Assembly: GCF_963929015.1 (NCBI RefSeq)
Contig: NZ_CAWVHE010000003.1
Coordinates: forward strand, 62,001 to 126,000
Length of the DNA: 64,000 nucleotides
Reading direction: 5' to 3'
DNA from: Merdimonas sp963929015
GTDB taxonomy: Bacteria; Bacillota; Clostridia; Lachnospirales; Lachnospiraceae
This document shows, in pieces, positions 1 to 7,205 of this stretch. The notes beneath the pieces are model-generated. The model was not told the DNA's origin, searched no databases, and saw nothing but the letters and a program-made list of their open reading frames with translations. Position 1 is the stretch's first letter. Every line of letters begins with the position of its first letter. A program made the position numbers and the translations under genes.

Positions 1-48
1 CAGGTGAAAAAATAGATGGCGTAAGAGAAATATTTGTCGAAAAACTCC

Positions 49-77
49 TTGTTATATATAAGTAGCGATAGTATAGT
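49..77 (+). promoter_or_regulatory. candidate promoter of the SLH protein gene
   Basis: A -35-like TTGTTA at 49-54 and a -10-like TATAGT at 72-77 are separated by 17 bases. The remaining bases up to 246 show no gene or recognised RNA; the first 15 bases could be the tail of a gene ending in a TAG at 13-15. Confidence 0.35.
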
Positions 78-260
78 TGTTATAAGGCAATGGGCTAAAA
101 AATCAAAGATACGATAATGAAATCCTGATTTTCAGAAATTGGAAGAGGTTGCCTGATGAATAGAGATTGATATGGCGGTGATAGGGGGCGGTATCGGATT
201 TAAGGGGATAAAGACTACTATTTTAGGAAGGAGTAAGTTTACTTAAAGGAGGAAATTATT

Positions 261-1916
261 ATGAGAAAAAAGAATTTATTTAAGAGGTGTATTTTAGGTG
301 CTTTGTCCATGGCGTTGTTGGTTCCTGTGGTTGGTGCTGTTTCGCCACCGGTAGTTGTTCAGGCGGAGGATATTTCCCAATTGCCAGAGCCTACAGATGA
401 ATGGGCAGCAGCTAATGGATGGGTAAAGGAAGGCTTTGACTATGTAAAATCGGAGGGCACCCTCCTTTACCGTCTTAAGTATACTACAACATATTGGGAA
501 ATGCAGGAGAATAGTGAAAATTGGCACTGGTTCATCTCAGTCGAAGCCATCGACCCATACGCCACTACGGGGAAGGTAGTGATTCCGTCTAGTGTTGATG
601 GTTATCCGGTGTTATCTATTGCCCGGTACGCTTTTAAGAACGCTCCTATTTCGGAGGTAGTTATTTCGGAGGGGGTACAGGAGGTAGGACTTGCAGCATT
701 TGAGGGGTGTAAGTCATTACAGAGTGTATCATTGCCTAATTCGTTGCTATTTCTGGACCAGGCGTCCTTTTCTCAGACTGGTTTAAAAGATATCACAATT
801 CCAAGTAGTGTAAAGGCAGTTGGTACAGATGCATTATATTATGTTTCGAACAGTATTACATTTGAAGGCAATGCTCCAGAGGTCTTATATGCAGATGATG
901 GTAGTCTAAGTGTTTATGGAGACGTTGTTGTAAATTGTTATTCTAATACTACTGGGTGGGACCAGTTCTCTCTTTACAGGTTAACAGATCAAGGTTGGGT
1001 GACTTCTACAGATATAAACATCATTCAGAACGGCGAACCGCCTGTTGTCGAGGCTACATCCGTTAGTGTTAGTCCTGCTTCGGTAACTTTGGATGAGGGT
1101 GGGTCTGCTACGGTTACGGCTACGGTAGAGCCGTCTGATGCGACTGATAAAACTATTACTTGGGCGAGTGCTGATCCGTCTATTGCTACGGTTAGTAATG
1201 GTGTAATTACGGGTGTTAAGGCTGGGTCTACGACCGTTACAGCTACTTGTGGAAATGCTTCTGCATCCGTTGCAGTAACCGTTACTGCTGAAACAGAACC
1301 TGACCCGGAAGAACCAGGGACAGACCCGGGCGAGCCGACACCAGACCCGGAACCAGGAGTCACACTGCCCTATACAGATGTAACTCCAGATGCCTGGTAT
1401 TACGACACCGTAGCAGATGTCTATGAAAAAGGTCTTATGACCGGAATGGACGCTACCACCTTTGCACCTGTAGAGACACTGGCAAGAGCACAGTTCGCAA
1501 TCATCCTGTATCGAATGGAAAGCGAACCGGATATTGCTTTCGAAGCAACCTTTAAGGATGTTACGGATGGTCAGTGGTACACGGACGCTATCCTGTGGGC
1601 AGCTGATGCAAGTGTGGTAACCGGATATTCCAATGGAAACTTCGGCCCCGCTGATAAGATTAACCGGGAACAGATGGCAACCATGATGTTCCGATACGCC
1701 AATGCCAAAGGCTTGGACACCTCCCAGAGGGCAGACTTTAGTTCCTATCCGGATGCTTCATCCGTGAGTGACTACGCCCGTGATGCTATGTCGTGGTGTG
1801 TGGCGAATGGCATTATTAGTGGTGATAATGGAAGGTTAAATCCGCAGGGTGAAACTGCCAGGGCGGTGTGTGCTACGATTATTAGTAGGTTCTACAATGC
1901 GTATGACTTACAGTAA
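261..1916 (+). CDS. secreted BspA-type LRR / Big2 / SLH domain surface protein
   Basis: This 551-residue protein starts at an ATG 6 bases after a strong AAAGGAGG. Residues 1-35 form a signal peptide (basic KKNLFKR, hydrophobic core, cleavage near VQA). Residues about 100-205 look like BspA-type leucine-rich repeats (VVIPSSV, AFKNAPISEVVI, AFEGCKSLQSV). Residues about 264-342 form a bacterial Ig-like Big2 domain (TWASADPSIATV). A Pro/Glu/Asp linker at 345-368 leads to about three S-layer homology repeats (370-551; YTDVTPDAWYYD, FKDVTDGQWYTDAI). SLH domains anchor proteins to pyruvylated secondary cell wall polymers, so this is probably a surface-anchored binding protein; the ligand is unknown. 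Codon choice changes between the Big2 segment and the SLH segment, which suggests a mosaic origin. No partner gene is adjacent. Confidence 0.85.
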   Translation: MRKKNLFKRCILGALSMALLVPVVGAVSPPVVVQAEDISQLPEPTDEWAAANGWVKEGFDYVKSEGTLLYRLKYTTTYWEMQENSENWHWFISVEAIDPYATTGKVVIPSSVDGYPVLSIARYAFKNAPISEVVISEGVQEVGLAAFEGCKSLQSVSLPNSLLFLDQASFSQTGLKDITIPSSVKAVGTDALYYVSNSITFEGNAPEVLYADDGSLSVYGDVVVNCYSNTTGWDQFSLYRLTDQGWVTSTDINIIQNGEPPVVEATSVSVSPASVTLDEGGSATVTATVEPSDATDKTITWASADPSIATVSNGVITGVKAGSTTVTATCGNASASVAVTVTAETEPDPEEPGTDPGEPTPDPEPGVTLPYTDVTPDAWYYDTVADVYEKGLMTGMDATTFAPVETLARAQFAIILYRMESEPDIAFEATFKDVTDGQWYTDAILWAADASVVTGYSNGNFGPADKINREQMATMMFRYANAKGLDTSQRADFSSYPDASSVSDYARDAMSWCVANGIISGDNGRLNPQGETARAVCATIISRFYNAYDLQ

Positions 1917-1935
1917 AAAAGAATACATAGAATAT

Positions 1936-1961
1936 GAGAGGTTCCGGTGTTGGAGCCTCTC
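1936..1961 (+). terminator. hairpin after the SLH gene
   Basis: Arms 1936-1945 and 1952-1961 pair over 10 bp (one G-U) around a 6-nt loop, 20 bases after the stop codon. No T-run follows, so it may be an mRNA 3'-end hairpin more than a classical terminator. Confidence 0.4.
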
Positions 1962-2003
1962 GATGATGATTCGGTAACAAGAGTTAATAGATTTTATAGA
2001 CAT

Positions 2004-2510
2004 ATGGAGGAATCATTCATAAAAGTTGTAGATGATGTAATCAGTGAAGAATTTGTAAGATTTGCGCTTCAAGCAAAAGGTAATTTAAATATCGAAGACA
2101 GTAATATCAATTCGATAGGTTATATCGTTGCTAATAGAAAAGACCCAGATAAGAAGTATGGTGTTGTTATACGTTATAGAAATATACCGGGAAGTGAAAC
2201 GCGTTCACAGACTTTTGACGATCTTGAATCAATTAAACAAAATTGCGCTAAAAATCAACTTATTCCAACAATAGGATTTGTTTTGTACGATAAAGAAGAG
2301 AAATATGGTTACGTATTTATATTTACTGTAGAGCAATTAGAACATTTAGCCAGTAGTGGCAAAATAGGGGATGAGATTTCTTATGTAAAATGTGGAATCC
2401 AGATAAAGTACGGAATTAATCATAAAACAGTAAAGGAAATGTTAGATAAATTAAAATCAAATCTTGACTATATTGAGATTACTATGGGAGAGAAGGATTT
2501 TACTGAGTAG
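2004..2510 (+). CDS. hypothetical protein, AT-rich orphan gene
   Basis: An open frame of 168 residues from the ATG at 2004; it can be extended to a GTG at 1947, but that start lies inside the hairpin that follows the SLH gene. Neither start has a clear ribosome binding site, so this may be the 3' part of a decayed gene. The product is charged and soluble, with no signal peptide or membrane segment. Motifs such as NRKDPDKKYGVVIRY and GIQIKYGINHKTVKEMLDKL do not match a family I recognise. The base composition is clearly more AT-rich than most of the window, in line with horizontally acquired DNA, and the gene lies next to a possible integration border at about 2640. Confidence 0.5.
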   Translation: MEESFIKVVDDVISEEFVRFALQAKGNLNIEDSNINSIGYIVANRKDPDKKYGVVIRYRNIPGSETRSQTFDDLESIKQNCAKNQLIPTIGFVLYDKEEKYGYVFIFTVEQLEHLASSGKIGDEISYVKCGIQIKYGINHKTVKEMLDKLKSNLDYIEITMGEKDFTE

Positions 2511-2544
2511 TAGCAGGTCATGATTTCCATTAACAAGAAATGAA

Positions 2545-2572
2545 GTTGTACAAAAGTTGTACACTGTACAAC
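2545..2572. repeat. triple GTTGTACA repeat, direct plus inverted
   Basis: GTTGTACA occurs at 2545-2552 and 2556-2563, and its exact inverse TGTACAAC at 2565-2572. The last two form a perfect 8-bp palindrome with a 1-nt spacer. This looks like a protein binding array (repressor, or recombinase accessory site), placed between the AT-rich orphan gene and the tRNA-like end. Confidence 0.5.
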
Positions 2573-2621
2573 AGAAGCGGTACAAGCCTCCTTTCTATGC
2601 GGTTTGTAGGATTTCCGTAGA

Positions 2622-2642
2622 GTTCGATTCCGGTCTGCGGCA
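2622..2642 (+). other. tRNA 3'-end fragment, candidate attachment site
   Basis: TTCGATTCCGGTCTGCGGCA at 2623-2642 has exactly the geometry of a tRNA 3' end: a 7-nt T-loop, a 5-nt T-stem strand (CCGGT), a 7-nt acceptor strand (CTGCGGC) and discriminator A. The bases before the T-loop do not form the other T-stem strand, and no tRNA body is present upstream. Truncated tRNA 3' ends of this kind are typical attachment sites left by tyrosine-integrase elements. Confidence 0.45.
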
Positions 2643-2647
2643 TGGAA

Positions 2648-2678
2648 AAACCCTTGAAAAATCAAGGGTTTATTTTTT
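2648..2678 (+). terminator. rho-independent terminator, bidirectional
   Basis: AAACCCTTGA (2648-2657) pairs perfectly with 2662-2671 around a 4-nt loop and is followed by six T on the + strand. On the - strand the stem is also followed by a T-run, so it can end the epimerase transcript as well. It lies 5 bases after the tRNA-like 3' end, as a tRNA terminator would. Confidence 0.85.
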
Positions 2679-2730
2679 ATGTTGCATTTCGTGTTGTATA
2701 GTTCTTTCAATATTGACAGAATACCGCGTT

Positions 2731-3603
2731 CTATTTCCAGTCCAGCATGTATCTCTGGAAGGTTACGGCGTCGCGGGCATCTTTGTCCAGTTGCTCTTCG
2801 GTGGCGCCGTGACTAATGTCCCGCCATACATGAATATCCTGACCTACCTGGCCGCCCATCGTGACAAAAGGCTCCATGACTACTGTGCCGTCATATCCGA
2901 TATCCCGAAGAGCATTGCCGATCTCCCGCCAGGGAGTGCGTCCTTTTCCAGGAACCATCCGGTTGCATTCGCCAGTGTGGAAGTGGCCGAGCAGGCTGCC
3001 GGCGGTGCGGATGGCGTCGCCGATACTGGATTCTTCCACATTCATATGAAAAGTATCCAGCATGACCTTGATATTATCCATTCCCACTTCTTTTACAAAG
3101 GCCACGCCTTCTTCGGCAGTATTCAGGATATGATTCTCAAATCGGTTCAGGACTTCCATGCCCATAGTAATGCCGTACTGTGCGGCTACAGGGGCAATGT
3201 CCTGCATTGCTTCTACGCTGCGTTTCCAGTCATCTTCTTTGTTTACGCCCTTGGAGAAGTCCAGGGGCCAGTATGAGTAGAGTGCGCCGCCGATGAGAGT
3301 AATGTGAAGCTGCGCCATCACATCAAAGAGACGGGTGAACCATTCTCTGGCATTCTTGCGGATGGCAGGGTCTGCGGATCCCAGATTGTGGTCACGGGTA
3401 GGACCGTATCCTGCAGTCAGTTCAATATGATTTGCTGTTGCACAGTCTCTGAGGGCGCGGATCTGATCCGGACTATAGTCTGGCAGGGGAGCTGCGCCCA
3501 CCTCTAAGATGTCAAATCCCAGCCGCGCTACTTTGTCTACATAATAAGTATAGTCCGCAGCCCATTCTTTTTCCCAGTAAGCATAGTAAATTCCGTGTTT
3601 CAT
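2731..3603 (-). CDS. D-psicose/D-tagatose 3-epimerase
   Basis: This 290-residue protein is a sugar-phosphate isomerase/epimerase-type TIM barrel very close to the ketose 3-epimerases of clostridia that interconvert D-fructose and D-psicose (allulose) or D-tagatose and D-sorbose. It begins MKHGIYYAYW. The four metal ligands of the family are visible at the expected spacing: Glu150 (MEVLNRFEN), Asp183 (VMLDTFHMN), His209 (GHFHTGECNR) and Glu244 (VVMEPFV). A Mn2+ or Co2+ ion normally sits there. Length and start agree with the family, and AGGAGG precedes the ATG. It is transcribed away from a ROK repressor at 3826 and belongs by position to the ketose locus that extends to 13.1 kb. Exact in vivo substrate is inferred. 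Confidence 0.9.
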   Translation of the reverse strand: MKHGIYYAYWEKEWAADYTYYVDKVARLGFDILEVGAAPLPDYSPDQIRALRDCATANHIELTAGYGPTRDHNLGSADPAIRKNAREWFTRLFDVMAQLHITLIGGALYSYWPLDFSKGVNKEDDWKRSVEAMQDIAPVAAQYGITMGMEVLNRFENHILNTAEEGVAFVKEVGMDNIKVMLDTFHMNVEESSIGDAIRTAGSLLGHFHTGECNRMVPGKGRTPWREIGNALRDIGYDGTVVMEPFVTMGGQVGQDIHVWRDISHGATEEQLDKDARDAVTFQRYMLDWK

Positions 3604-3740
3604 AGGTTCCCGTTCCTCCTTTGGTGATCAAATTCTTCTGATGTTATCAAATATACCACCAGTGGAACAAAAAAACAACAAAAGTGAACAATGAAAATTT
3701 GGATTTGAACAAAAAAATTGTATAACCTGTATAGTTTCTG

Positions 3741-3769
3741 TTGAAAAAAAGTTGAAGTAGTGATATAAT
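3741..3769 (+). promoter_or_regulatory. promoter of the first ROK gene
   Basis: TTGAAA at 3741-3746 and TATAAT at 3764-3769 are 17 bases apart. Downstream, AACACCTT (3799-3806) and AGGTGGTT (3813-3820) form an imperfect inverted repeat that overlaps the ribosome binding site and shares its left half with the candidate operator at 5175, so the repressor may control itself. Confidence 0.6.
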
Positions 3770-3825
3770 ATATTTGCGTTAATAAAATACTTAAAAAAAC
3801 ACCTTAAAAAAGAGGTGGTTGAAAT

Positions 3826-4998
3826 ATGAAGATCAGTACCAATAATACAGATGTAAGAAGAAGAAACCGCAACCGGGTCTTTCGTTTTATCAATAATACC
3901 AGGGAGACCTGTATGTCTGAGATTTCCGCGGCGCTGGATGTGAGCGGACCGACGGTGATGTCCATTGTCAAGGAACTGAAGGAAGACGGTGTGATCCGCG
4001 AGGTGGGAGAGTATGAATCCACCGGAGGGAGAAAGGCCAAAGCGATCGCATCTGTCAAGGACGGGGTGTATGCCATCGGTGTGGATATCACGCTGAATCA
4101 TGTCAGTCTGGTTTATACGGATCTAAGTGAAGAAACACTTCGGCATCGCCGGATTCAGAAGTCCTTCCGGAATGAGATTGCCTATATAGAAGAAATTGCA
4201 GAGATCGTGAGGACTTTTGTGAAAGAAAATCAGATCCCGGAAGAGAAGATCCTGGGCATGGGGCTGTCTATGCCGGTAATCGTGGATAAAGCAAGGGACA
4301 TGATCGCAAATTCTCATGTGCTGGGTTTATATGAGGTAGAGTGTGAGGAGTGGACGACACGGATGCCATATCCCTGTGAGATTATTAATGACGCCAATGC
4401 GGCCGCTCTTTCTGAAGCATTGTGGCAGAAGGAAAGAGGAAGTATGATCTATCTTCTTTTGAGCAACACGGTGGGGGGCGCGATCAATGTGAAGCCCCCG
4501 GAGACAGAAGATGTAAGGGAAGACATACGGGAGAGGGCTGTGACAGACGCTTATGAAGGAGACAACTGGCGGAGCGCTGAATTTGGCCACATGACCCTGT
4601 ACCCGGGTGGGAAGACCTGCTATTGCGGAAAACAAGGGTGCGTAGATGCTTATTGTTCGGCATCGAATCTGGCGGATCTGGAAGATGGAAAGCTGGAGCG
4701 TTTCTTTGAAAAGCTAGAGAAAGGAGACTCCGGTTATCGGAAAGTCTGGAATCAATATCTGGACGATCTTGCGTTGGTGGTAGATAATCTTCGGATGGCT
4801 TTTGACTGCGACGTTGTACTGGGAGGCTATGTGGGAAGTTTTATGGAACCTTATATGGAAGAGTTTCGTCAGAGGCTGGCGCCAAAGGATATTTTTGATC
4901 ACGACGGCTCTTACGCAAGGCCCTGCCGGTACCAGAAAGAGGCATCGGCTCTGGGAGCAGCGCTTTATCAGATCAAGGATTATATTGCATCCATCTGA
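3826..4998 (+). CDS. ROK family transcriptional repressor
   Basis: A 390-residue ROK protein with an N-terminal winged helix-turn-helix (about residues 10-75, TCMSEISAALDVSGPTVMSI) and a C-terminal sugar-kinase-like fold. The zinc-binding ROK motif is present as GHMTLYPGGKTCYCGKQGC. The glycine-rich phosphate loop of true ROK kinases is replaced (GVDITLNHV), so this is a sugar-sensing regulator and not a kinase. It is divergent from the epimerase and lies upstream of the SDR/ABC operon, where a 20-bp palindrome follows the promoter. A repressor released by a ketose or a derivative is the expected role; the effector is unknown. Confidence 0.88.
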   Translation: MKISTNNTDVRRRNRNRVFRFINNTRETCMSEISAALDVSGPTVMSIVKELKEDGVIREVGEYESTGGRKAKAIASVKDGVYAIGVDITLNHVSLVYTDLSEETLRHRRIQKSFRNEIAYIEEIAEIVRTFVKENQIPEEKILGMGLSMPVIVDKARDMIANSHVLGLYEVECEEWTTRMPYPCEIINDANAAALSEALWQKERGSMIYLLLSNTVGGAINVKPPETEDVREDIRERAVTDAYEGDNWRSAEFGHMTLYPGGKTCYCGKQGCVDAYCSASNLADLEDGKLERFFEKLEKGDSGYRKVWNQYLDDLALVVDNLRMAFDCDVVLGGYVGSFMEPYMEEFRQRLAPKDIFDHDGSYARPCRYQKEASALGAALYQIKDYIASI

Positions 4999-5037
4999 TT
5001 GTACAGGCTGTATATGACAGATAAGTGAAAAAGAACT

Positions 5038-5093
5038 GTACAATCTGCCATACAAATCGCGTTGATAAAAAAATAACATTATGCAGATTGTAC
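5038..5093. repeat. spaced inverted repeat downstream of the ROK gene
   Basis: GTACAATCTGC at 5038-5048 and its exact inverse GCAGATTGTAC at 5083-5093 flank 34 AT-rich bases. It lies about 40 bases after the ROK stop and 36 bases before the SDR promoter. It could be a long-loop RNA hairpin or a pair of regulator sites. Confidence 0.4.
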
Positions 5094-5128
5094 AAATCTA
5101 AAAATGATAATTTGTCTGTTATTCCGTC

Positions 5129-5158
5129 TTGCGAAAAAGCGAGACTGAGTTCTATAAT
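5129..5158 (+). promoter_or_regulatory. promoter of the SDR / sugar ABC operon
   Basis: TTGCGA (5129-5134) and TATAAT (5153-5158) with an 18-base spacer. It is the last good promoter before the SDR gene and has the palindromic operator just downstream. Confidence 0.55.
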
Positions 5159-5174
5159 GTAAACAAATTTATAA

Positions 5175-5194
5175 AACACCTTTATAAAAGTGTT
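5175..5194. promoter_or_regulatory. palindromic candidate operator (ROK site A)
   Basis: AACACCTTTATAAAAGTGTT is a 20-bp palindrome with one mismatched pair. It begins about 10 bases after the predicted transcription start of the SDR operon, a position where a bound repressor would block transcription. The central TTTATAAA and flanking AACA/TGTT recur in the larger palindrome at 11523-11564. Confidence 0.6.
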
Positions 5195-5233
5195 ATATTA
5201 TATGGAACGGCTAACAACCGGAAGGAGGACGAA

Positions 5234-6010
5234 ATGGGAATTATTGAGAAAATGAGACTGGACGGGAAAGCAATCTATGTAACAGGCGCTGCCAGCGGGA
5301 TCGGAAGATGTGCAGCCATGGCGTTTGCAGAGGCAGGAGCTGATGTGGCCATCGTTGACATTAACCTGGAAGGCGCACAGAAAGTGGCAGAGGAGATCAA
5401 AGAAGCTACCGGATCCAACACGATTGCGATCCAGTGCGACGTTACCAATCAGGAACAGGTTGAGGCCATGGTCGCAAAAGTAGTGGAAACTTACGGCAAA
5501 CTGGATGCCTGCTATAACAACGCCGGTATCTGCATCAACCAGCCGGCAGAAGAGATGACTTTTGAGCAGTGGAAGAAGGTCATTGACATCAACCTGACAG
5601 GTGTATATCTCTGTGCCACAGCAGCAGGACGCGTGATGCTGAAACAGGGCTATGGTTCTATCATCAATACTGCTTCCATGTCCGGACACATCGTAAATGT
5701 GCCGCAGCCGCAGTGTGCATACAATGCATCCAAGGCAGGCGTGATCATGCTGACCAAATCCCTGGCAGTAGAGTGGGCGAAGAAAAATGTGCGTGTAAAC
5801 TGCATCAGCCCCGGATACATCGGAACCGAGCTGATCATGAATGCAGATCATCTGAAACCGCTGATCGCACAGTGGAATGCGATGGCGCCGATGGGAAGAG
5901 TTGGAAAACCGGAAGAACTGCAGTCCATCCTGGTATACCTGGCCGGAGACAGCTGCCCGTTCACCACAGGTTCCGACATCGTAGTAGACGGAGCGTTTAC
6001 CTGCTTCTAA
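5234..6010 (+). CDS. SDR family NAD(P)-dependent oxidoreductase
   Basis: The start at 5234 is chosen because GGAGGACGAA lies directly before it; the protein is then 258 residues, normal for a classical short-chain dehydrogenase. The cofactor motif TGAASGIG (17-24), NNAG (95-98), Ser148, and the catalytic YNASK with Tyr163 and Lys167 are all present. The C-terminal GSDIVVDGAFTCF is typical. Enzymes of this group oxidise polyols or reduce ketoses (sorbitol, xylulose, arabinitol and similar). Being first in the operon with a ribose-type ABC importer suggests that it acts on the imported sugar or polyol. The substrate cannot be read from sequence. Confidence 0.88.
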   Translation: MGIIEKMRLDGKAIYVTGAASGIGRCAAMAFAEAGADVAIVDINLEGAQKVAEEIKEATGSNTIAIQCDVTNQEQVEAMVAKVVETYGKLDACYNNAGICINQPAEEMTFEQWKKVIDINLTGVYLCATAAGRVMLKQGYGSIINTASMSGHIVNVPQPQCAYNASKAGVIMLTKSLAVEWAKKNVRVNCISPGYIGTELIMNADHLKPLIAQWNAMAPMGRVGKPEELQSILVYLAGDSCPFTTGSDIVVDGAFTCF

Positions 6011-6078
6011 ATCATTTTTCAGATAGCTAATAGCAAAGGCTATAAAAAAATACATTTTCATTAAAAGGAGGACGAAAT

Positions 6079-7110
6079 ATGAAAAAGAAAGTGTTAAGCG
6101 CTATCCTTTGCATCGCAATGGTAGCAACCATGCTAATCGGATGTACCACAGAATCACCGACATCATCAGATGACAGCTCCAGTGACGACAGCGGAAGCGA
6201 AGGCGGCGGCAAGAAAATCGGCATTACCATTCAGAATATGGAAAATGCGTACTGGGCAGGCGTTATGAGCAAGCTTCAGGAAATCCTGGATGAGAACGGT
6301 TACGATGCCACTATCGTTGGATGCTCTGAGAATGCGTCCACACAGATCAGCCAGATCGAGAACTTTATTACCAGCGGATGTGATATGATCATGGTTCATC
6401 CTCATGATGCAGATGCAGTAGAATCTTCCTGCCAGAATGCGATGAACCAGGGCATCAAGGTAATGTGCTGGGATAACGAGATGGAAAATACCACAGCAAA
6501 CTGGGTTCTTGACAACACAGAACTTGGAAAAGAGATTGGAAAAACAGCTGCGGCATTTATCAACGAGCATTATACTGCTGACAACAAAGCACAGGTATGT
6601 GTAATCGGAAAACCGGATACACAGGTTCTGTTAGAGAGACAGCAGGGAATCGAAGCAGGTCTGGAAGAGAACTGCGAAGATAATTATGAGATCGTGGCTA
6701 CTATCGACGGCGTTGTAAACAACGAAGTTCAGTCCAAAGCCGAGACCGTTCTGCAGGCTCATCCGGATTGTAAGGTATGGGTTGGTGTAGGCGCTGGCGC
6801 GATGATCGGATCCAACACTGCGCTCCTTGCACACTACGGCGGAGCTGGAAATATTCCGGAAGATGTTGGCGTTATTACAACTGACGTTACAAGCGAGCAG
6901 TTAGACGCTCTGCAGGCAGGTGATGAGGCCGTTAGAGCTATCGTAGGTTTTGAAGGCTCCAACACCGATACAGCACAGGCTTGCTTCGAGATGTTTGAGA
7001 AGATCCTGAACGGCGACTTTGACGACGTCACAGGCGAAGACAGAAACGTATTCAGACCGACCATGGAGATCAACATGGACAACATCGAAGAGATCCAGGC
7101 AGGTATGTAA
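6079..7110 (+). CDS. sugar ABC transporter substrate-binding lipoprotein (RbsB type)
   Basis: A 343-residue periplasmic-binding-protein-like lipoprotein. The signal peptide ends in the lipobox LIGC with Cys22 as lipidation site, followed by a Ser/Asp-rich linker and the two-lobed ribose/galactose-type binding domain (IGITIQNMENAYW, CDMIMVHPHDADAV). AAAGGAGGACGAA precedes the ATG. It is followed by its ATPase and permease genes, with a strong hairpin in the 95-base gap, which would allow excess production of the binding protein. The ligand is inferred to be a ketose or polyol because of the flanking epimerase, dehydrogenase and kinase. Confidence 0.92.
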   Translation: MKKKVLSAILCIAMVATMLIGCTTESPTSSDDSSSDDSGSEGGGKKIGITIQNMENAYWAGVMSKLQEILDENGYDATIVGCSENASTQISQIENFITSGCDMIMVHPHDADAVESSCQNAMNQGIKVMCWDNEMENTTANWVLDNTELGKEIGKTAAAFINEHYTADNKAQVCVIGKPDTQVLLERQQGIEAGLEENCEDNYEIVATIDGVVNNEVQSKAETVLQAHPDCKVWVGVGAGAMIGSNTALLAHYGGAGNIPEDVGVITTDVTSEQLDALQAGDEAVRAIVGFEGSNTDTAQACFEMFEKILNGDFDDVTGEDRNVFRPTMEINMDNIEEIQAGM

Positions 7111-7149
7111 TAGTTGTCTTAAGAATGTAGCTGGTTAATTCAAACACAG

Positions 7150-7183
7150 ACCAGGGGGCGGCTTTTCTAAGCTGCCCCCTGGT
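7150..7183 (+). other. intercistronic hairpin between binding protein and ATPase genes
   Basis: ACCAGGGGGCGGC (7150-7162) pairs with 7171-7183 over 13 bp (one G-U) around an 8-nt loop. No T-run follows, so it should not terminate strongly. Hairpins here commonly protect the upstream binding-protein mRNA from 3' decay. Confidence 0.7.
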
Positions 7184-7205
7184 GAAACTATCACGGGGGA
7201 AGAAT

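Noticed and set aside
1025..1363. Reverse-strand open frame opposite the Big2 domain
   Set aside because: It mirrors the repetitive Thr/Val codons of the real gene and encodes a low-complexity product.
2557..3276. 239-residue forward open frame opposite the epimerase
   Set aside because: It is antisense to a gene with complete active-site residues and has no family features.
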